Assembly (NCBI RefSeq): GCF_001045555.1
Contig: NZ_LFBU01000002.1
Span: 930,001-994,000 of the forward strand
DNA length: 64,000 nucleotides
Direction of reading: 5' to 3'
Origin: Marinobacter subterrani
GTDB lineage: Bacteria; Pseudomonadota; Gammaproteobacteria; Pseudomonadales; Oleiphilaceae
Below are positions 37,919 to 46,989 of this stretch, piece after piece (position 1 is the stretch's first letter; every line of letters starts with the position of its first letter). The notes beneath the pieces were generated by a model. It searched no databases. It was not told the DNA's origin and worked only from the letters and a program-made list of their open reading frames with translations. The position numbers were made by a program, and so were the translations under genes.

Positions 37919-39850
37919 TTATTTGACGACTTTCAGATTCTGATGGCGAAGGGTTTCCATCCGTGTGCGGATAGCGGATTCAATACCAGCGGCGTCCAGG
38001 CCACATTCGGCCAGCAGTTCCCCATGTTTTCCGTGATCCATGAAGGTATCCGGCAAGCCCAGTTGAAGGACGGGCATGGAAACCAGGCGGCTATTCAGGA
38101 ATTCGGTTACAGCGCTGCCGGCACCGCCGGCAATGGCGTTCTCTTCCAGGGTCACCAGCAGCTCATGCTGCTCGGCCAGTTCCAGCACCAGTTCCTCATC
38201 CAGGGGCTTGACGAAGCGCATGTCGGCGACCGTCGCGCCAATGGCTTCTGCTGCCTCCAGAGCAGGTACCAACAGGGTGCCAAAGTTGAGGATGGCAACT
38301 CCATTGCCACTGCGCATTCTGCGGCCTTTGCCAATCTCAAGCGGCGTAAGTTGTTGCTGTATCTCGGCGCCGGGCCCGGTGCCGCGCGGATAACGCACCG
38401 AGGCCGGCCCTTCATACAGCATGCCGGTCTGAAGCATCTGGCGGGTTTCGTTTTCGTCCGACGGAGTCATTACCACCATGTTTGGCACGCAGCGCAGGTA
38501 GCTGATGTCGAAAGCGCCAGCGTGGGTCGGGCCGTCTTCACCCACCAGGCCCGCGCGATCAATGGCGAACAGCACATCCAGGTTCTGGATGGCGACATCG
38601 TGGATCAGTTGATCGTAGGCCCGCTGCAGGAACGTCGAGTAGATAGCGACGACCGGCTTGGCCCCGTCACAGGCAAGACCCGCGGCCAGGGTGACCGCAT
38701 GCTGTTCGGCGATAGCGACATCGAAATAGCGCTCCGGAAAACGCTGTGAGAATGCCAGAAGATCCGAGCCTTCACACATGGCGGGTGTGATGCCCACCAC
38801 GCGCTCATCCTGTTCGGCCGAATCACAGAGCCATTGACCAAAAACGTTGGCGTATTTGGGTTTCGCAGGTTTCGGTTTGACCGGCTCGGGTTTGCTGGCT
38901 GGAACCGGTTCGATCTTGTTGATGGCGTGATACCCAATCGGATCCGCCTCCGCCGGCGCAAAACCTTTTCCCTTGGTGGTCACCACATGCAGAAACTGCG
39001 GGCCTTCAAGCTCGCGGATGTTCTCCAGGGTCTCAACCAGCAGGGGCAGGTCATGGCCGTCGATGGGACCGATGTAATTGAAGCCCAGCTCTTCAAACAG
39101 GGTTCCGGGGGCAATCATGCCCTTGAAGTGCTCTTCGGTCTTTTTCGCCAGCGCCATCAAGTGAGGTGCGCCCTGAAGGACTTTCTTGCTGCTGTCGCGA
39201 ACCTGGTTGTAGGTGCGGCTGGACAACAGCTTGGCAAAATAGTTAGACAACCCACCGACATTGCGGGAGATGGACATGTCATTGTCGTTCAGGATCACCA
39301 GCATGTCGGCGTGCAGGTGGCCGGCATGGTTCAGGGCCTCGAATGCCATGCCTGCAGTCATGGCCCCGTCACCGATCACGGCAATGCTTTTACGGCCGGT
39401 ACCCTGCAGGCGGGCCGCCACAGCCATCCCCAGAGCCGCACTGATAGACGTGCTGGAGTGGCCCACGCCGAAGGTGTCATAGTCGCTTTCGGCGCGTTTG
39501 GGGAAGCCTGCGAGGCCGCCCTTGCGCCGGATGCTGCCCATGGCCTCCCGCCGGCCGGTCAGGATTTTGTGGGGGTAGGCCTGGTGGCCGACATCCCAGA
39601 CCAGGCGGTCGGTCGGCGTATTGAACACATAATGAAGGGCGATGGTCAGCTCGAGCACGCCGAGCCCGGCCCCGAAGTGGCCGCCGGTCTGGCCCACTGA
39701 CCACAACAGGAAGGCTCTGAGCTCCCTTGCCAGTTGGGTGAGCTGTTCCGGCGCCAGCTCACGCAACCGGGCCGGTACATCCACCCGGTCCAGCAACGGA
39801 GTATTGGGCCGCTGTGACGGGATTTCCTTGAATATATAAGTGTCCTGCAT
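37919..39850 (-). CDS. dxs: 1-deoxy-D-xylulose-5-phosphate synthase
   Basis: Dxs condenses pyruvate and glyceraldehyde 3-phosphate, the entry step of the MEP isoprenoid pathway, using thiamine diphosphate. The 643-residue product has [21 protein letters not shown], the [12 protein letters not shown] histidine, the cofactor-binding [18 protein letters not shown] near residue 158, [15 protein letters not shown], the transketolase-like [15 protein letters not shown] near residue 379, and [16 protein letters not shown] proline/lysine-rich linker (about residues 315-330) separates the domains. It is downstream of ispA on the same strand after 133 bases. Confidence 0.97.
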   Translation of the reverse strand: MQDTYIFKEIPSQRPNTPLLDRVDVPARLRELAPEQLTQLARELRAFLLWSVGQTGGHFGAGLGVLELTIALHYVFNTPTDRLVWDVGHQAYPHKILTGRREAMGSIRRKGGLAGFPKRAESDYDTFGVGHSSTSISAALGMAVAARLQGTGRKSIAVIGDGAMTAGMAFEALNHAGHLHADMLVILNDNDMSISRNVGGLSNYFAKLLSSRTYNQVRDSSKKVLQGAPHLMALAKKTEEHFKGMIAPGTLFEELGFNYIGPIDGHDLPLLVETLENIRELEGPQFLHVVTTKGKGFAPAEADPIGYHAINKIEPVPASKPEPVKPKPAKPKYANVFGQWLCDSAEQDERVVGITPAMCEGSDLLAFSQRFPERYFDVAIAEQHAVTLAAGLACDGAKPVVAIYSTFLQRAYDQLIHDVAIQNLDVLFAIDRAGLVGEDGPTHAGAFDISYLRCVPNMVVMTPSDENETRQMLQTGMLYEGPASVRYPRGTGPGAEIQQQLTPLEIGKGRRMRSGNGVAILNFGTLLVPALEAAEAIGATVADMRFVKPLDEELVLELAEQHELLVTLEENAIAGGAGSAVTEFLNSRLVSMPVLQLGLPDTFMDHGKHGELLAECGLDAAGIESAIRTRMETLRHQNLKVVK

Positions 39851-39890
39851 CTGCTCGGGTCTTTTCCGGTTTGTTCGGTAACTGACTGGT

Positions 39891-39896
39891 ATTATA
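39891..39896 (-). promoter_or_regulatory. Candidate -10 box for dxs
   Basis: A perfect TATAAT on the minus strand, 41 bases before the dxs start, in the ispA-dxs gap. The hexamer 17 bases upstream (TGAATC) is a poor -35, so this is tentative. Confidence 0.35.
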
Positions 39897-39983
39897 AGGG
39901 AACAGGGGCGCCTGATTCACACAACCCCGGCCAGTTGTTACGAAAGTGTTTGCGGTCAGTGTGCGCCTTCCGGGCGCCGTGGT

Positions 39984-40880
39984 TCAATGGGTTCTTGCCA
40001 CCACGTAATCGGCCATCGCCCGCAACGGGTCGGCTTCGGGGCCAAACTCCCTGAGACTTTGCTGCGCGCTGGCAAGCAGGGCATCCAGATGCTTCCGGGC
40101 GCCGGCCACGCCAAGCAAGGCAGGGTAGGTGGGCTTGGATCGTGCGGCATCCGACCCCCTGGGCTTGCCGATCACTTCGGTGTCTCCTTCGATGTCCAGC
40201 AGGTCATCCTGCACCTGAAAGGCCAGGCCGAGGGCTTTGGCATAGCCGGCCAGGGCAGCCAGTGCCTGCTCCCCGACCGAAGGCGCGGTCATGGCTCCCA
40301 TGCGGACGCTTGCTTCAATCAGGGCACCGGTTTTGTGCCGGTGCATGGTTTCCAGCTGGCTAAGGGCCAGGGATTTGCCAACGGATTCAAGATCGATCGC
40401 CTGGCCACCGACCATGCCCCGGTGGCCGCTGGCACCTGCCAGTTCCCGTACCATGGCCAGGCGCACGGATTCGGATAACCCGGGGGCCTCTGCAATCCAG
40501 CCAAACGCCAGCGCCTGCAGCGCGTCTCCGGCCAGAATGGCAGTGGCTTCATCATAGGCGATATGGGTAGTGGGACGTCCCCGGCGTAAATCATCATCAT
40601 CCATGGCGGGGAGGTCGTCATGGATCAGTGAATAAGCGTGGATCAGCTCCACGGCACAGGCGGGAACCAGCGCCTGGTCATCGGACTGACCCAACGCCCG
40701 GGCCGTAGCCAGGCACAACGCGGGACGAATGCGTTTGCCACCGCCCAGTACGCTGTAGCGCATGGCCTCCTGCAGGCGCCCGGATGCCGACTCCTGTTCA
40801 ATGCGCTGGTCCAGCTCCGCGTCCACGCGGGCCCGGCAGGTTTCCAGAAAATCCGCTGCGAGTTGATGTAATCCGGACAT
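39984..40880 (-). CDS. ispA: (2E,6E)-farnesyl diphosphate synthase
   Basis: Builds geranyl and farnesyl diphosphate for quinone side chains and undecaprenyl carriers. The 298-residue product has YSVLGGGKRIRPALCLATARAL near residue 44, the first aspartate-rich motif DDLPAMDDDDLRRGRPTTH near residue 92, FQVQDDLLDIEGDTEVIGKPRGSDAARSKPTYPALLG with the second (DDLLD, near 229). Its start touches the stop of xseB. The xseB-ispA-dxs order on one strand is the usual gammaproteobacterial arrangement. Confidence 0.96.
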   Translation of the reverse strand: MSGLHQLAADFLETCRARVDAELDQRIEQESASGRLQEAMRYSVLGGGKRIRPALCLATARALGQSDDQALVPACAVELIHAYSLIHDDLPAMDDDDLRRGRPTTHIAYDEATAILAGDALQALAFGWIAEAPGLSESVRLAMVRELAGASGHRGMVGGQAIDLESVGKSLALSQLETMHRHKTGALIEASVRMGAMTAPSVGEQALAALAGYAKALGLAFQVQDDLLDIEGDTEVIGKPRGSDAARSKPTYPALLGVAGARKHLDALLASAQQSLREFGPEADPLRAMADYVVARTH

Positions 40881-41134
40881 CAGCCAGCATCGTCCGCAGA
40901 GAAAGGGCGGGCTTCCAGGGTGCCGTCACTGTTCTGTACCAGTTGTTCCACGCGCTGCTCGGCGCTTTTCAGCGCCTGCTGGCATTCACGGGTCAGTTTG
41001 ACGCCGCGTTCAAAGGCGGTGAGAGATTGCTCGAGTGACAGCTCCCCCTGCTCCAGATCGCGAACCAGCTTTTCCAGTTCATCGAGGGATTTCTCAAAAT
41101 CGGCCATGGATGTGGCGCCTTGTTCACCGGCCAT
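40880..41134 (-). CDS. xseB: Exodeoxyribonuclease VII small subunit
   Basis: XseB is the small helical subunit of the single-strand-specific exonuclease VII; several copies bind each XseA. The 84-residue product has the characteristic coiled pair [54 protein letters not shown] at about residues 13-66. The short [13 protein letters not shown] start could also begin at the second Met. First gene of xseB-ispA-dxs; xseA is not in the window. Confidence 0.95.
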   Translation of the reverse strand: MAGEQGATSMADFEKSLDELEKLVRDLEQGELSLEQSLTAFERGVKLTRECQQALKSAEQRVEQLVQNSDGTLEARPFSADDAG

Positions 41135-41169
41135 CAGGGGCCCTCCGGTCAGGTGGCGAAATTTGCCGG

Positions 41170-41178
41170 ATTATACCA
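41170..41178 (-). promoter_or_regulatory. Candidate extended -10 promoter for xseB-ispA
   Basis: TGGTATAAT on the minus strand (TG-N plus a perfect -10), 36-44 bases before the xseB start. No good -35, as is common for extended -10 promoters. Confidence 0.45.
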
Positions 41179-41189
41179 GAGCCTGAACG

Positions 41190-41963
41190 CTACCGCTGCC
41201 AGTGGAACTGACGGCGTTCACTGGCCTGGGCTTCCGGCCCCCAGCTCTGTTCGGTAACGTGAATGTCTCCGCTGCCCGAAACGCTGACCACGGTCGTGGC
41301 ACGCGTGCCGTACTCCGAGTCGACGATGAATGGCGACGACAGGAAGCGTTCAGTCTCGATCCCTACGCCTGTGTCCGGTAATAGCCGGTCCGGGGCGGGC
41401 GTCGTGTCCTGGAGCAGGGCAATCAATTCATCGTGCAGTGCGCCTGTATGGGGGGTGGCTGCGACAATGACCTCTCCGGCGGCCTGCCGTAGCCGAACCA
41501 GTTTCGGCCAGGGCGTTTGCAAAAGGTGATTGCTCAGGCCGTAGGCGCCCCGGTGAACATGCCGGCCTGGCTGGGCATCCCGGTTACTGAAATACCACCC
41601 GTCCCGGGTGGTCAGGTGCACCAGGTTAAAGCCGGAGTAATGGTCGGCATTGCCGTGCAGATAGCCTTCCAGTTGCCGCCGTGGCTCTCGGAGTGCCCGA
41701 AGCGGAAGCTCACCCCGGCTGATCTGGCCGGCCTCCGGCGTGCCTTCCCGAACGTTGGTCACTGCACTGACCTCACCCTTGGCGGAAACCGCCAGCCAGG
41801 TTCCACCAGATTGAAGGTCCCGGCCTGCCAGCACCCGGTTACCCGTATCGGTGGTCCACCAGTCCATGGCGGCGGTGGGGCGACGGAAAAATTCATCCCG
41901 ATTTGCGGCGACGACCAGTGGAAAGTGCGGGTTCTGGCCAATGCTAAAGGCGATAAGGCACAT
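41190..41963 (-). CDS. NRDE family protein (TANGO2-like)
   Basis: A member of the NRDE/TANGO2 family, linked in eukaryotes to Golgi organisation and heme handling; the bacterial role is not settled. The 257-residue product starts MCLIAF with Cys2, the conserved N-terminal cysteine of this Ntn-hydrolase-like family, then VVAANRDEFFRRPTAAMDWW with the NRDE motif at about residues 20-23, GRDLQSGGTWLAVSAKGEVSAVTNVRE, and GYLHGNADHYSGFNLV. ATG 41963 is chosen because Cys2 must follow the initiator; a longer frame to 42002 would bury it. Divergent from the TauE/SafE gene. Confidence 0.88.
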   Translation of the reverse strand: MCLIAFSIGQNPHFPLVVAANRDEFFRRPTAAMDWWTTDTGNRVLAGRDLQSGGTWLAVSAKGEVSAVTNVREGTPEAGQISRGELPLRALREPRRQLEGYLHGNADHYSGFNLVHLTTRDGWYFSNRDAQPGRHVHRGAYGLSNHLLQTPWPKLVRLRQAAGEVIVAATPHTGALHDELIALLQDTTPAPDRLLPDTGVGIETERFLSSPFIVDSEYGTRATTVVSVSGSGDIHVTEQSWGPEAQASERRQFHWQR

Positions 41964-42013
41964 GATTTTGGGCGGCACTCCCTGAGTTAATGAAGTTGAC
42001 ACTTGCGCTGTGT

Positions 42014-42022
42014 ATCATACCA
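42014..42022 (-). promoter_or_regulatory. Candidate extended -10 promoter for the NRDE gene
   Basis: TGGTATGAT on the minus strand, about 50 bases before the NRDE start. On the plus strand a perfect TTGACA at 41996-42001 points toward the permease gene, but no -10 lies at proper spacing from it. Confidence 0.35.
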
Positions 42023-42052
42023 GCCTTGGATTTTGCGGGTGCGTGACAAAGT

Positions 42053-42850
42053 ATGACCCAGATATACGTGTTTGCTGCCTGTCTGGCCCTTGGAGCTGTG
42101 GCCGGCACCGTGGCGGGCCTGTTCGGGATCGGCGGTGGGCTGATCATCGTTCCGGTGCTGATGTTCGGTTTCGGCCTGCAGGGAGTCAATCCGGAGATCA
42201 TTCCCCATCTTGCGGTGGGCACGTCACTTGCGACGATTGTGTTCACGTCGCTCAGTTCCATTCGCGCGCACCACAGGCATAATTCCGTGCGCTGGGATCT
42301 TTTCAGGCCGATGACCGTGGGCATTGTTGGTGGAGCACTGGTCGGTGCCTGGACCGCGTCACTGATGAGCGGGCGCTCCCTTGAACTGGCGATTGGCATA
42401 TTTGTCATACTCGTCGCCGTCAAAATGCTGCTCGACGCAAACCCGAAACCCGGCCGGAAAGTGCCGGATGCCGCCGGGCTGGGTATCGCCGGCGGCGGCA
42501 TCGGGTGGGCCTCGGCCATTTTCGGAATCGGCGGCGGCACCCTGACGGTGCCTTACCTGAGCTGGTGTAATGTGCGCATGCAGCAGGCTGTGGGAACCTC
42601 AGCCGCCTGTGGCCTGCCTATTGCGGTTGCCGGTGCGCTGGGCAATATCTGGACCGGTTGGCAGAATCCAGCCTTGCCGGCACTGAGTTTTGGTTTCATT
42701 TACCTGCCTGCGCTGGCCGGTGTCATTCTTACCAGTGTGGTTTTTGCCCGGGTCGGGGCCAATCTGGCTCATCGACTCAATGCCCGGGTTCTCAAGCGAA
42801 TTTTTTCCATCATGCTCCTTCTGGTGGGGCTCCGTTTTCTTCTGAGTTGA
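42053..42850 (+). CDS. TauE/SafE family membrane permease
   Basis: A predicted inner-membrane transporter of the TauE/SafE (DUF81) family, whose characterised members export sulfite, sulfonates or related organic anions. The 265-residue product has about eight membrane segments and the internal duplication typical of the family: [22 protein letters not shown] near residue 22 and [18 protein letters not shown] near residue 153. No sulfur-metabolism genes are nearby, so the substrate cannot be inferred. lgt begins ten bases after its stop. Confidence 0.92.
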   Translation: MTQIYVFAACLALGAVAGTVAGLFGIGGGLIIVPVLMFGFGLQGVNPEIIPHLAVGTSLATIVFTSLSSIRAHHRHNSVRWDLFRPMTVGIVGGALVGAWTASLMSGRSLELAIGIFVILVAVKMLLDANPKPGRKVPDAAGLGIAGGGIGWASAIFGIGGGTLTVPYLSWCNVRMQQAVGTSAACGLPIAVAGALGNIWTGWQNPALPALSFGFIYLPALAGVILTSVVFARVGANLAHRLNARVLKRIFSIMLLLVGLRFLLS

Positions 42851-42860
42851 GAGGTTATCG

Positions 42861-43649
42861 ATGTTGCAACACCCCCAGATTGATCCGGTGGCCATTGCTA
42901 TTGGCCCCCTCAAGATCCACTGGTACGGCCTGACCTATCTGGTGGGGTTCCTCGCAGGCTGGTGGCTTGGCCGGATCCGCACACGCAAGCCATGGTCTCC
43001 CATCAATGAAGAGCAGATGGGGGATCTGCTGTTCTACCTGGCGCTGGGTGTCATTCTTGGTGGCCGCATGGGCTATGTGTTGTTCTACAATTTTGATAAT
43101 TTTCTGGCAGACCCACTTTGGCTTTTCAGAGTTTGGGAAGGCGGAATGTCCTTTCATGGTGGACTTCTGGGTGTGATGTTCGCCATGTGGTGGTACGGGC
43201 GTAAAGTGGACTGTGGTTTCTGGCGCCTGGCCGATTTCGTTGCACCACTGGTGCCGATAGGGCTCGGTGCCGGCCGGATTGGTAACTTTATCAATGGAGA
43301 ACTGTGGGGCAAGCCGACCGACGTAGCCTGGGGTATGGTTTTCCGCACCGCGCCGGATTCGCTGCCCCGACACCCGTCGCAGCTTTACCAGTTTGCCCTT
43401 GAAGGCGTTGCCCTGTTTGTCATCCTGTGGTGGTTCTCATCACGGGAACGGCCGAGAATGGCGGTGTCTGGCCTGTTTCTGATCTGCTACGGCGTCTTCC
43501 GCTTCCTGGTGGAATTTGTCCGTCAGCCGGATGCACAACTGGGTTATCTGGCCTTTGGCTGGCTGACCATGGGACAGGTACTCTCCTTCCCGATGATTGT
43601 TGCGGGCGCGGCCTTGATGTTTATTGCCTATCGGAGAAAAGCCGAATGA
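42861..43649 (+). CDS. lgt: Prolipoprotein diacylglyceryl transferase
   Basis: Lgt attaches diacylglycerol from phosphatidylglycerol to the lipobox cysteine of prelipoproteins, for example the LpoA homologue in this window. The 262-residue product has seven membrane segments, [19 protein letters not shown] near the start, [11 protein letters not shown] near residue 71, [12 protein letters not shown] with the key His, and the Lgt signature [19 protein letters not shown] near residue 137. It overlaps thyA by four bases; lgt-thyA is a common gammaproteobacterial pair. Confidence 0.97.
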   Translation: MLQHPQIDPVAIAIGPLKIHWYGLTYLVGFLAGWWLGRIRTRKPWSPINEEQMGDLLFYLALGVILGGRMGYVLFYNFDNFLADPLWLFRVWEGGMSFHGGLLGVMFAMWWYGRKVDCGFWRLADFVAPLVPIGLGAGRIGNFINGELWGKPTDVAWGMVFRTAPDSLPRHPSQLYQFALEGVALFVILWWFSSRERPRMAVSGLFLICYGVFRFLVEFVRQPDAQLGYLAFGWLTMGQVLSFPMIVAGAALMFIAYRRKAE

Positions 43650-44485
43650 AAGCCTACCTCGACCTGATGCAGGACGTTGTCGATAACGGATTCAACAAAG
43701 GTGACCGCACCGGCGTAGGCACCCGTTCGGTCTTCGGTCGCCAGCTCCGGTTCAATCTGCAGGACGGTTTCCCCCTGGTAACCACCAAGAAAGTCCACCT
43801 GCGCAGCATTATCTATGAACTGCTCTGGTTCCTCCGGGGCTCCACCGACAACACCTGGTTGCAGGAGCGCAAGGTCTCCATCTGGAACGAGTGGGCCCTG
43901 GAAAACGGCGACCTTGGCCCTATCTACGGCAAACAGTGGCGCAGTTGGCAGTGCCCGAATGGCGAGGTGGTCGACCAGATCAGCGAGGTCATCGAACAGA
44001 TTCGCGCCAAACCCAATTCCCGCCGCCTGATCGTCTCGGCCTGGAATCCGGCGGAGCTTCCGGACGAATCCATCGGGCCCCAGGACAACGTCCGGCAAGG
44101 GCGTATGGCGTTGGCGCCCTGTCACTGTCTGTTCCAGTTCTACGTAGCTGACGGCAAACTCTCGTGCCAGCTATACCAGCGCAGCGCGGATCTGTTTTTG
44201 GGCGTGCCCTTCAATATTGCGTCCTATGCGTTGCTGACCCACATGATCGCCCAGCAGTGTGATCTGGATGTGGGTGAGTTTGTCCACACATTCGGCGACT
44301 GCCACCTGTATCAGAATCACCTGACCGACGACATTGTCTTCGAGCAACTGAAGCGGGAGCCGAAGGCATTGCCGAATCTGGTCATCAAGCGCAAGCCGGC
44401 GAGTATCTTCGAGTACGAGCTGGAGGACTTCGAGTTTGAGGGTTATGACCCTTATCCAGGTATTAAGGCGCCTATTGCCATTTGA
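43646..44485 (+). CDS. thyA: Thymidylate synthase
   Basis: ThyA converts dUMP to dTMP using methylene-tetrahydrofolate, yielding dihydrofolate that FolA (next gene) reduces. The 279-residue product has [49 protein letters not shown], the active-site Cys159 in [31 protein letters not shown], and [13 protein letters not shown]. The start ATG 43646 overlaps the lgt stop. The 445 bases to folA contain two cruciform-type repeats. Confidence 0.97.
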   Translation: MKAYLDLMQDVVDNGFNKGDRTGVGTRSVFGRQLRFNLQDGFPLVTTKKVHLRSIIYELLWFLRGSTDNTWLQERKVSIWNEWALENGDLGPIYGKQWRSWQCPNGEVVDQISEVIEQIRAKPNSRRLIVSAWNPAELPDESIGPQDNVRQGRMALAPCHCLFQFYVADGKLSCQLYQRSADLFLGVPFNIASYALLTHMIAQQCDLDVGEFVHTFGDCHLYQNHLTDDIVFEQLKREPKALPNLVIKRKPASIFEYELEDFEFEGYDPYPGIKAPIAI

Positions 44486-44523
44486 GTTGCTATCGATAGC
44501 CAGTCCTCTTGGCTTGGTGGCGT

Positions 44524-44634
44524 CGGTGGAGCAGGCTGGGGCTTTCCGAAAAACGCTGTGAATACGTCCGTGTACGCTTGGCTCCGCCATCCATGGCTCC
44601 GCACATTTTCGGAAAGCCCCAGCCTGCTCCACCG
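44524..44634 (-). repeat. Cruciform-type repeat element, copy A
   Basis: A 111-bp element with perfect 29-bp inverted arms (44524-44552 and 44606-44634) and a 53-base core. The 26 core bases at 44580-44605 are the exact reverse complement of 44787-44812 in copy B, so I assign it to the minus strand relative to B. The core holds GCCAT-CC-ATGGC and a second small pairing, ATACG-TC-CGTGT. There is no T-run after the right arm, so it is not an intrinsic terminator. No reading frame in it looks real. The arms share almost nothing with those of copy B apart from the last eight bases beside the core. Confidence 0.92.
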
Positions 44635-44757
44635 CGTCCGGACTGACGGAGATGGAATTTCCCGAATTCTTGAATGGGTGGCCATTTCGTTTCTCATCAA
44701 AACCTACTCAATGCTGGCAAAAGTGGGTTTCAGGTAAGCTGACTCCACGATTGAATC

Positions 44758-44869
44758 GCATCAGGGCGGGTAGGTTCCTCCAAAAATGTGCGGAGCCATG
44801 GATGGCGGAGCCCAAGCCGCGCATGGATGCCTTGAGGCGTTTTTTGGAGGAACCTACCCGCCCTGATGC
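44758..44869 (+). repeat. Cruciform-type repeat element, copy B
   Basis: A 112-bp element with perfect 29-bp arms (44758-44786 and 44841-44869) and a 54-base core. The core starts with the 26 bases shared with copy A in reverse (44787-44812, containing GCCATGGATGGCGGAGCC) and continues with a small GCAT-GG-ATGC hairpin. Each arm ends beside the core in TCCNAAAA, as in copy A; the rest of the arm is unrelated. The 123 bases between the two elements (44635-44757) show no feature. Confidence 0.92.
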
Positions 44870-44930
44870 AGCCCCCGAGTCATGAGCTTCAGAAGTGGGA
44901 TTCAGAGTTTTACATTAAAGGGAGAGAAAG

Positions 44931-45446
44931 GTGAGAAAAGCCCTGATAGTAGCCATGTCCCGAAACCGGGTCATTGGCCGGAACAACAACCTGCCGTGGT
45001 ACCTGCCGGGCGATCTCCGTTACTTCAAGCAGGCCACCATGGGCAAGCCCATTATCATGGGACGGAAAACCTGGGACTCCATTGGTCGACCCTTGCCTGG
45101 GCGGATGAACGTGGTGATTTCCCGGAATGAAACCTGGGAAGCGCCGACCGGAACCGTGGCCGCAAAGTCACTGCAAGAGGCGTTGGTGAAAGCCGAAGCC
45201 CAGGCTGAACTGGAAGGTGGTGACGAAGTGATGATAATCGGTGGTGGCCAGATCTATGCGGAGGCACTGCCGATGGTCGACCGGATGTACGTCACCCTGG
45301 TGCACGCTGAGGTGGAGGGCGATGCCTTCTTTCCGGAAGTGAACTGGGAGGAGTGGGAAGAAATCGGACGGGAGGATTTCTCCGCGTCCGATAACAACCC
45401 TTACGACTACAGCTTCGTCGTCTATCAGCGCTTGCCTTCGCCCTGA
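44931..45446 (+). CDS. folA: Dihydrofolate reductase
   Basis: FolA regenerates tetrahydrofolate with NADPH, closing the cycle with ThyA. The 171-residue product has ALIVAMSRNRVIGRNNNLPWYLPGDLRYFKQATMGKPIIMGRKTWDSIG with the LPW substrate loop and the catalytic acid in PGDL, the PGRMNVVISRN strand, EVMIIGGGQIYAEALPMVDRMYVTLV, and a C-terminal YDYSFVVYQR. Start GTG 44931, with GGAGA upstream. Its last 22 bases overlap the 3' end of the convergent helicase gene. Confidence 0.96.
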   Translation: MRKALIVAMSRNRVIGRNNNLPWYLPGDLRYFKQATMGKPIIMGRKTWDSIGRPLPGRMNVVISRNETWEAPTGTVAAKSLQEALVKAEAQAELEGGDEVMIIGGGQIYAEALPMVDRMYVTLVHAEVEGDAFFPEVNWEEWEEIGREDFSASDNNPYDYSFVVYQRLPSP

Positions 45447-46936
45447 CGGGGCGGGCGCTTGCCGGCGGGTTTACCACCCTTGCCGGGAGGCTTGCCTTTC
45501 GGGCCCGGGCCGCCGCGGCCCTTGGGGCCTTTCTTGAAGCCCGGCTTGTACCCGGGCTTGCCACCCGGGCGATCACGGCGCGGGGGCGCGGTTGCGGAAA
45601 TCTCCGGCAAGGCCTCCGGCTGCTCCAGCGGGAGCGAGCCCGGCTGGGACGCTTCCAGCCAGCAGGCCAGGGCGCCGGCAACCATCGCCGTATCCATGTC
45701 GTTGCGCTCGGCGATCTCGTCCAGCAGCGCCATGGCTTTGGCCAGCTTGCCATCCTCGGCAAAGCCCAGCAGCTGCGTTTCGAACTGCTGCTCGCGCATC
45801 TTTTTCAGCTCTACCGGCGAAGGCAGTTGATAGGCTTGCATGGGTGAGTTGGTTGCACGTTCCAGGGTGCGCAGCCAACTGCGTTCCCGGGGTGTGACCA
45901 GCAGGATTGCCTTGCCTTCACGTCCGGCGCGACCGGTACGGCCGGTGCGGTGGATGTAGGCTTCGGTATCGTAGGGCACGTCGTAGTTGATCACGTGGGT
46001 GATCCTGGGTACATCCAGACCACGAGCGGCCACGTCGGTGGCAACGATGATGTCTTTTTTGCCGCGCTTGAGGTCTTCAACCGTCTGCTCTCGCTGACGC
46101 TGATTGAGATCGCCATTCAGCGGGGCAACCGCATGTCCGCGGGCAGAGAGTTTTTCGGCCAGCAGGGTGGTTTCTGCCTTGGTGCGCACGAAAATAATGG
46201 CGGCGTCGAACGGCTCCACTTCCAGGATCCGGGTCAGCGCATCCAGCTTGCGCTCGGCGTAGACCGGCAGAACAAACTGGGAAATACGCTCAACCGTGCG
46301 GGTTTCGCTCTCGATCCGGACCTCGACGGCGTTGCGCAGGTATGTCTGGGCGACTTTCTTGATCTGCGGCGGCATGGTGGCCGAGAACAGAGCGCGCTGA
46401 CAGTTCTCCGGTGTTTTTGCCAGAATCGCTTCTACGTCATCAATAAAGCCCATGCGCAGCATTTCGTCGGCTTCATCCAGAACCAGCGCCTTCAGGCTAT
46501 CCAGTTTTAGGGTGCCTTTACGCAGATGATCGAGCATACGGCCCGGCGTGCCCACGATCACCTGGGCGCCACGGCGCAGGCCCTTGATCTGCGGATAGAA
46601 ATCCTGACCGCCATAGATTGGCAGGACATGGAAGTTGCGGAACTTGCTGGCGTAGGTGGTAAACGCTTCGGCCACCTGGATGGCCAGTTCGCGCGTTGGC
46701 GCCAGAACCAGAATCTGGGGGTCGGTTACAGTGGCGTCAATCCGGCTCAACAGAGGCAGTGCAAAGGCCGCGGTTTTACCGGTACCTGTCTGGGCAACAC
46801 CCAGCAGATGATTGCCGGCAAGCAGCGCAGGAATGGCCTGAGCCTGGATCGGTGACGGGGTTTCGTAGCCAACGGCGGAGACAGCTTCAAGTACGGCTGG
46901 ATCCAGCCCCAGTTCGGCAAATGACAATTCGGACAT
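45425..46936 (-). CDS. DEAD-box ATP-dependent RNA helicase
   Basis: An RNA helicase with all core motifs: the Q motif FAELGLDPAVLEAVSAVGYETPSPIQAQAIP, Walker A AQTGTGKTAAF near residue 49, PTRELAIQ, DEAD in VLDEADEMLRMGF near residue 155, SAT, and HRTGRTGRAGREG near residue 330. After the helicase core comes a helical segment (about 365-430) and a low-complexity tail rich in Gly, Pro, Lys and Arg (last 70 residues), likely for RNA binding. It is closest to the CsdA/DeaD type but, at 503 residues, shorter than E. coli DeaD, so I give no symbol. Confidence 0.94.
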   Translation of the reverse strand: MSELSFAELGLDPAVLEAVSAVGYETPSPIQAQAIPALLAGNHLLGVAQTGTGKTAAFALPLLSRIDATVTDPQILVLAPTRELAIQVAEAFTTYASKFRNFHVLPIYGGQDFYPQIKGLRRGAQVIVGTPGRMLDHLRKGTLKLDSLKALVLDEADEMLRMGFIDDVEAILAKTPENCQRALFSATMPPQIKKVAQTYLRNAVEVRIESETRTVERISQFVLPVYAERKLDALTRILEVEPFDAAIIFVRTKAETTLLAEKLSARGHAVAPLNGDLNQRQREQTVEDLKRGKKDIIVATDVAARGLDVPRITHVINYDVPYDTEAYIHRTGRTGRAGREGKAILLVTPRERSWLRTLERATNSPMQAYQLPSPVELKKMREQQFETQLLGFAEDGKLAKAMALLDEIAERNDMDTAMVAGALACWLEASQPGSLPLEQPEALPEISATAPPRRDRPGGKPGYKPGFKKGPKGRGGPGPKGKPPGKGGKPAGKRPPRQGEGKR

Positions 46937-46989
46937 TGATTCACTCGGAATTCGGGAGGTAGAGCATTGACGGGCAATGCATGATGTGC

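Noticed and set aside
38834..39700. 288-codon open frame on the plus strand
   Set aside because: Antisense to dxs, which is complete and conserved.
41996..42018. TTGACA upstream of the TauE/SafE gene as a promoter
   Set aside because: The -35 is perfect but TATCAT is only 11 bases away and nothing fits at 16-18 bases.
44524..44634. Repeat copies read as rho-independent terminators
   Set aside because: Stems are strong but no T-run follows the right arm on either strand, and loops of 53-54 bases are too long.
44524..44869. Integron attC sites or an insertion-sequence remnant
   Set aside because: No GTTRRRY/RYYYAAC core sites at the ends, no integrase or transposase fragment, and no target-site duplication visible at either element.
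44652..44885. 77-codon frame over repeat copy B
   Set aside because: Its codons are made of the repeat arms and core (AEPWMAEP-type residues), there is no binding site, and such frames arise wherever the repeat lies.
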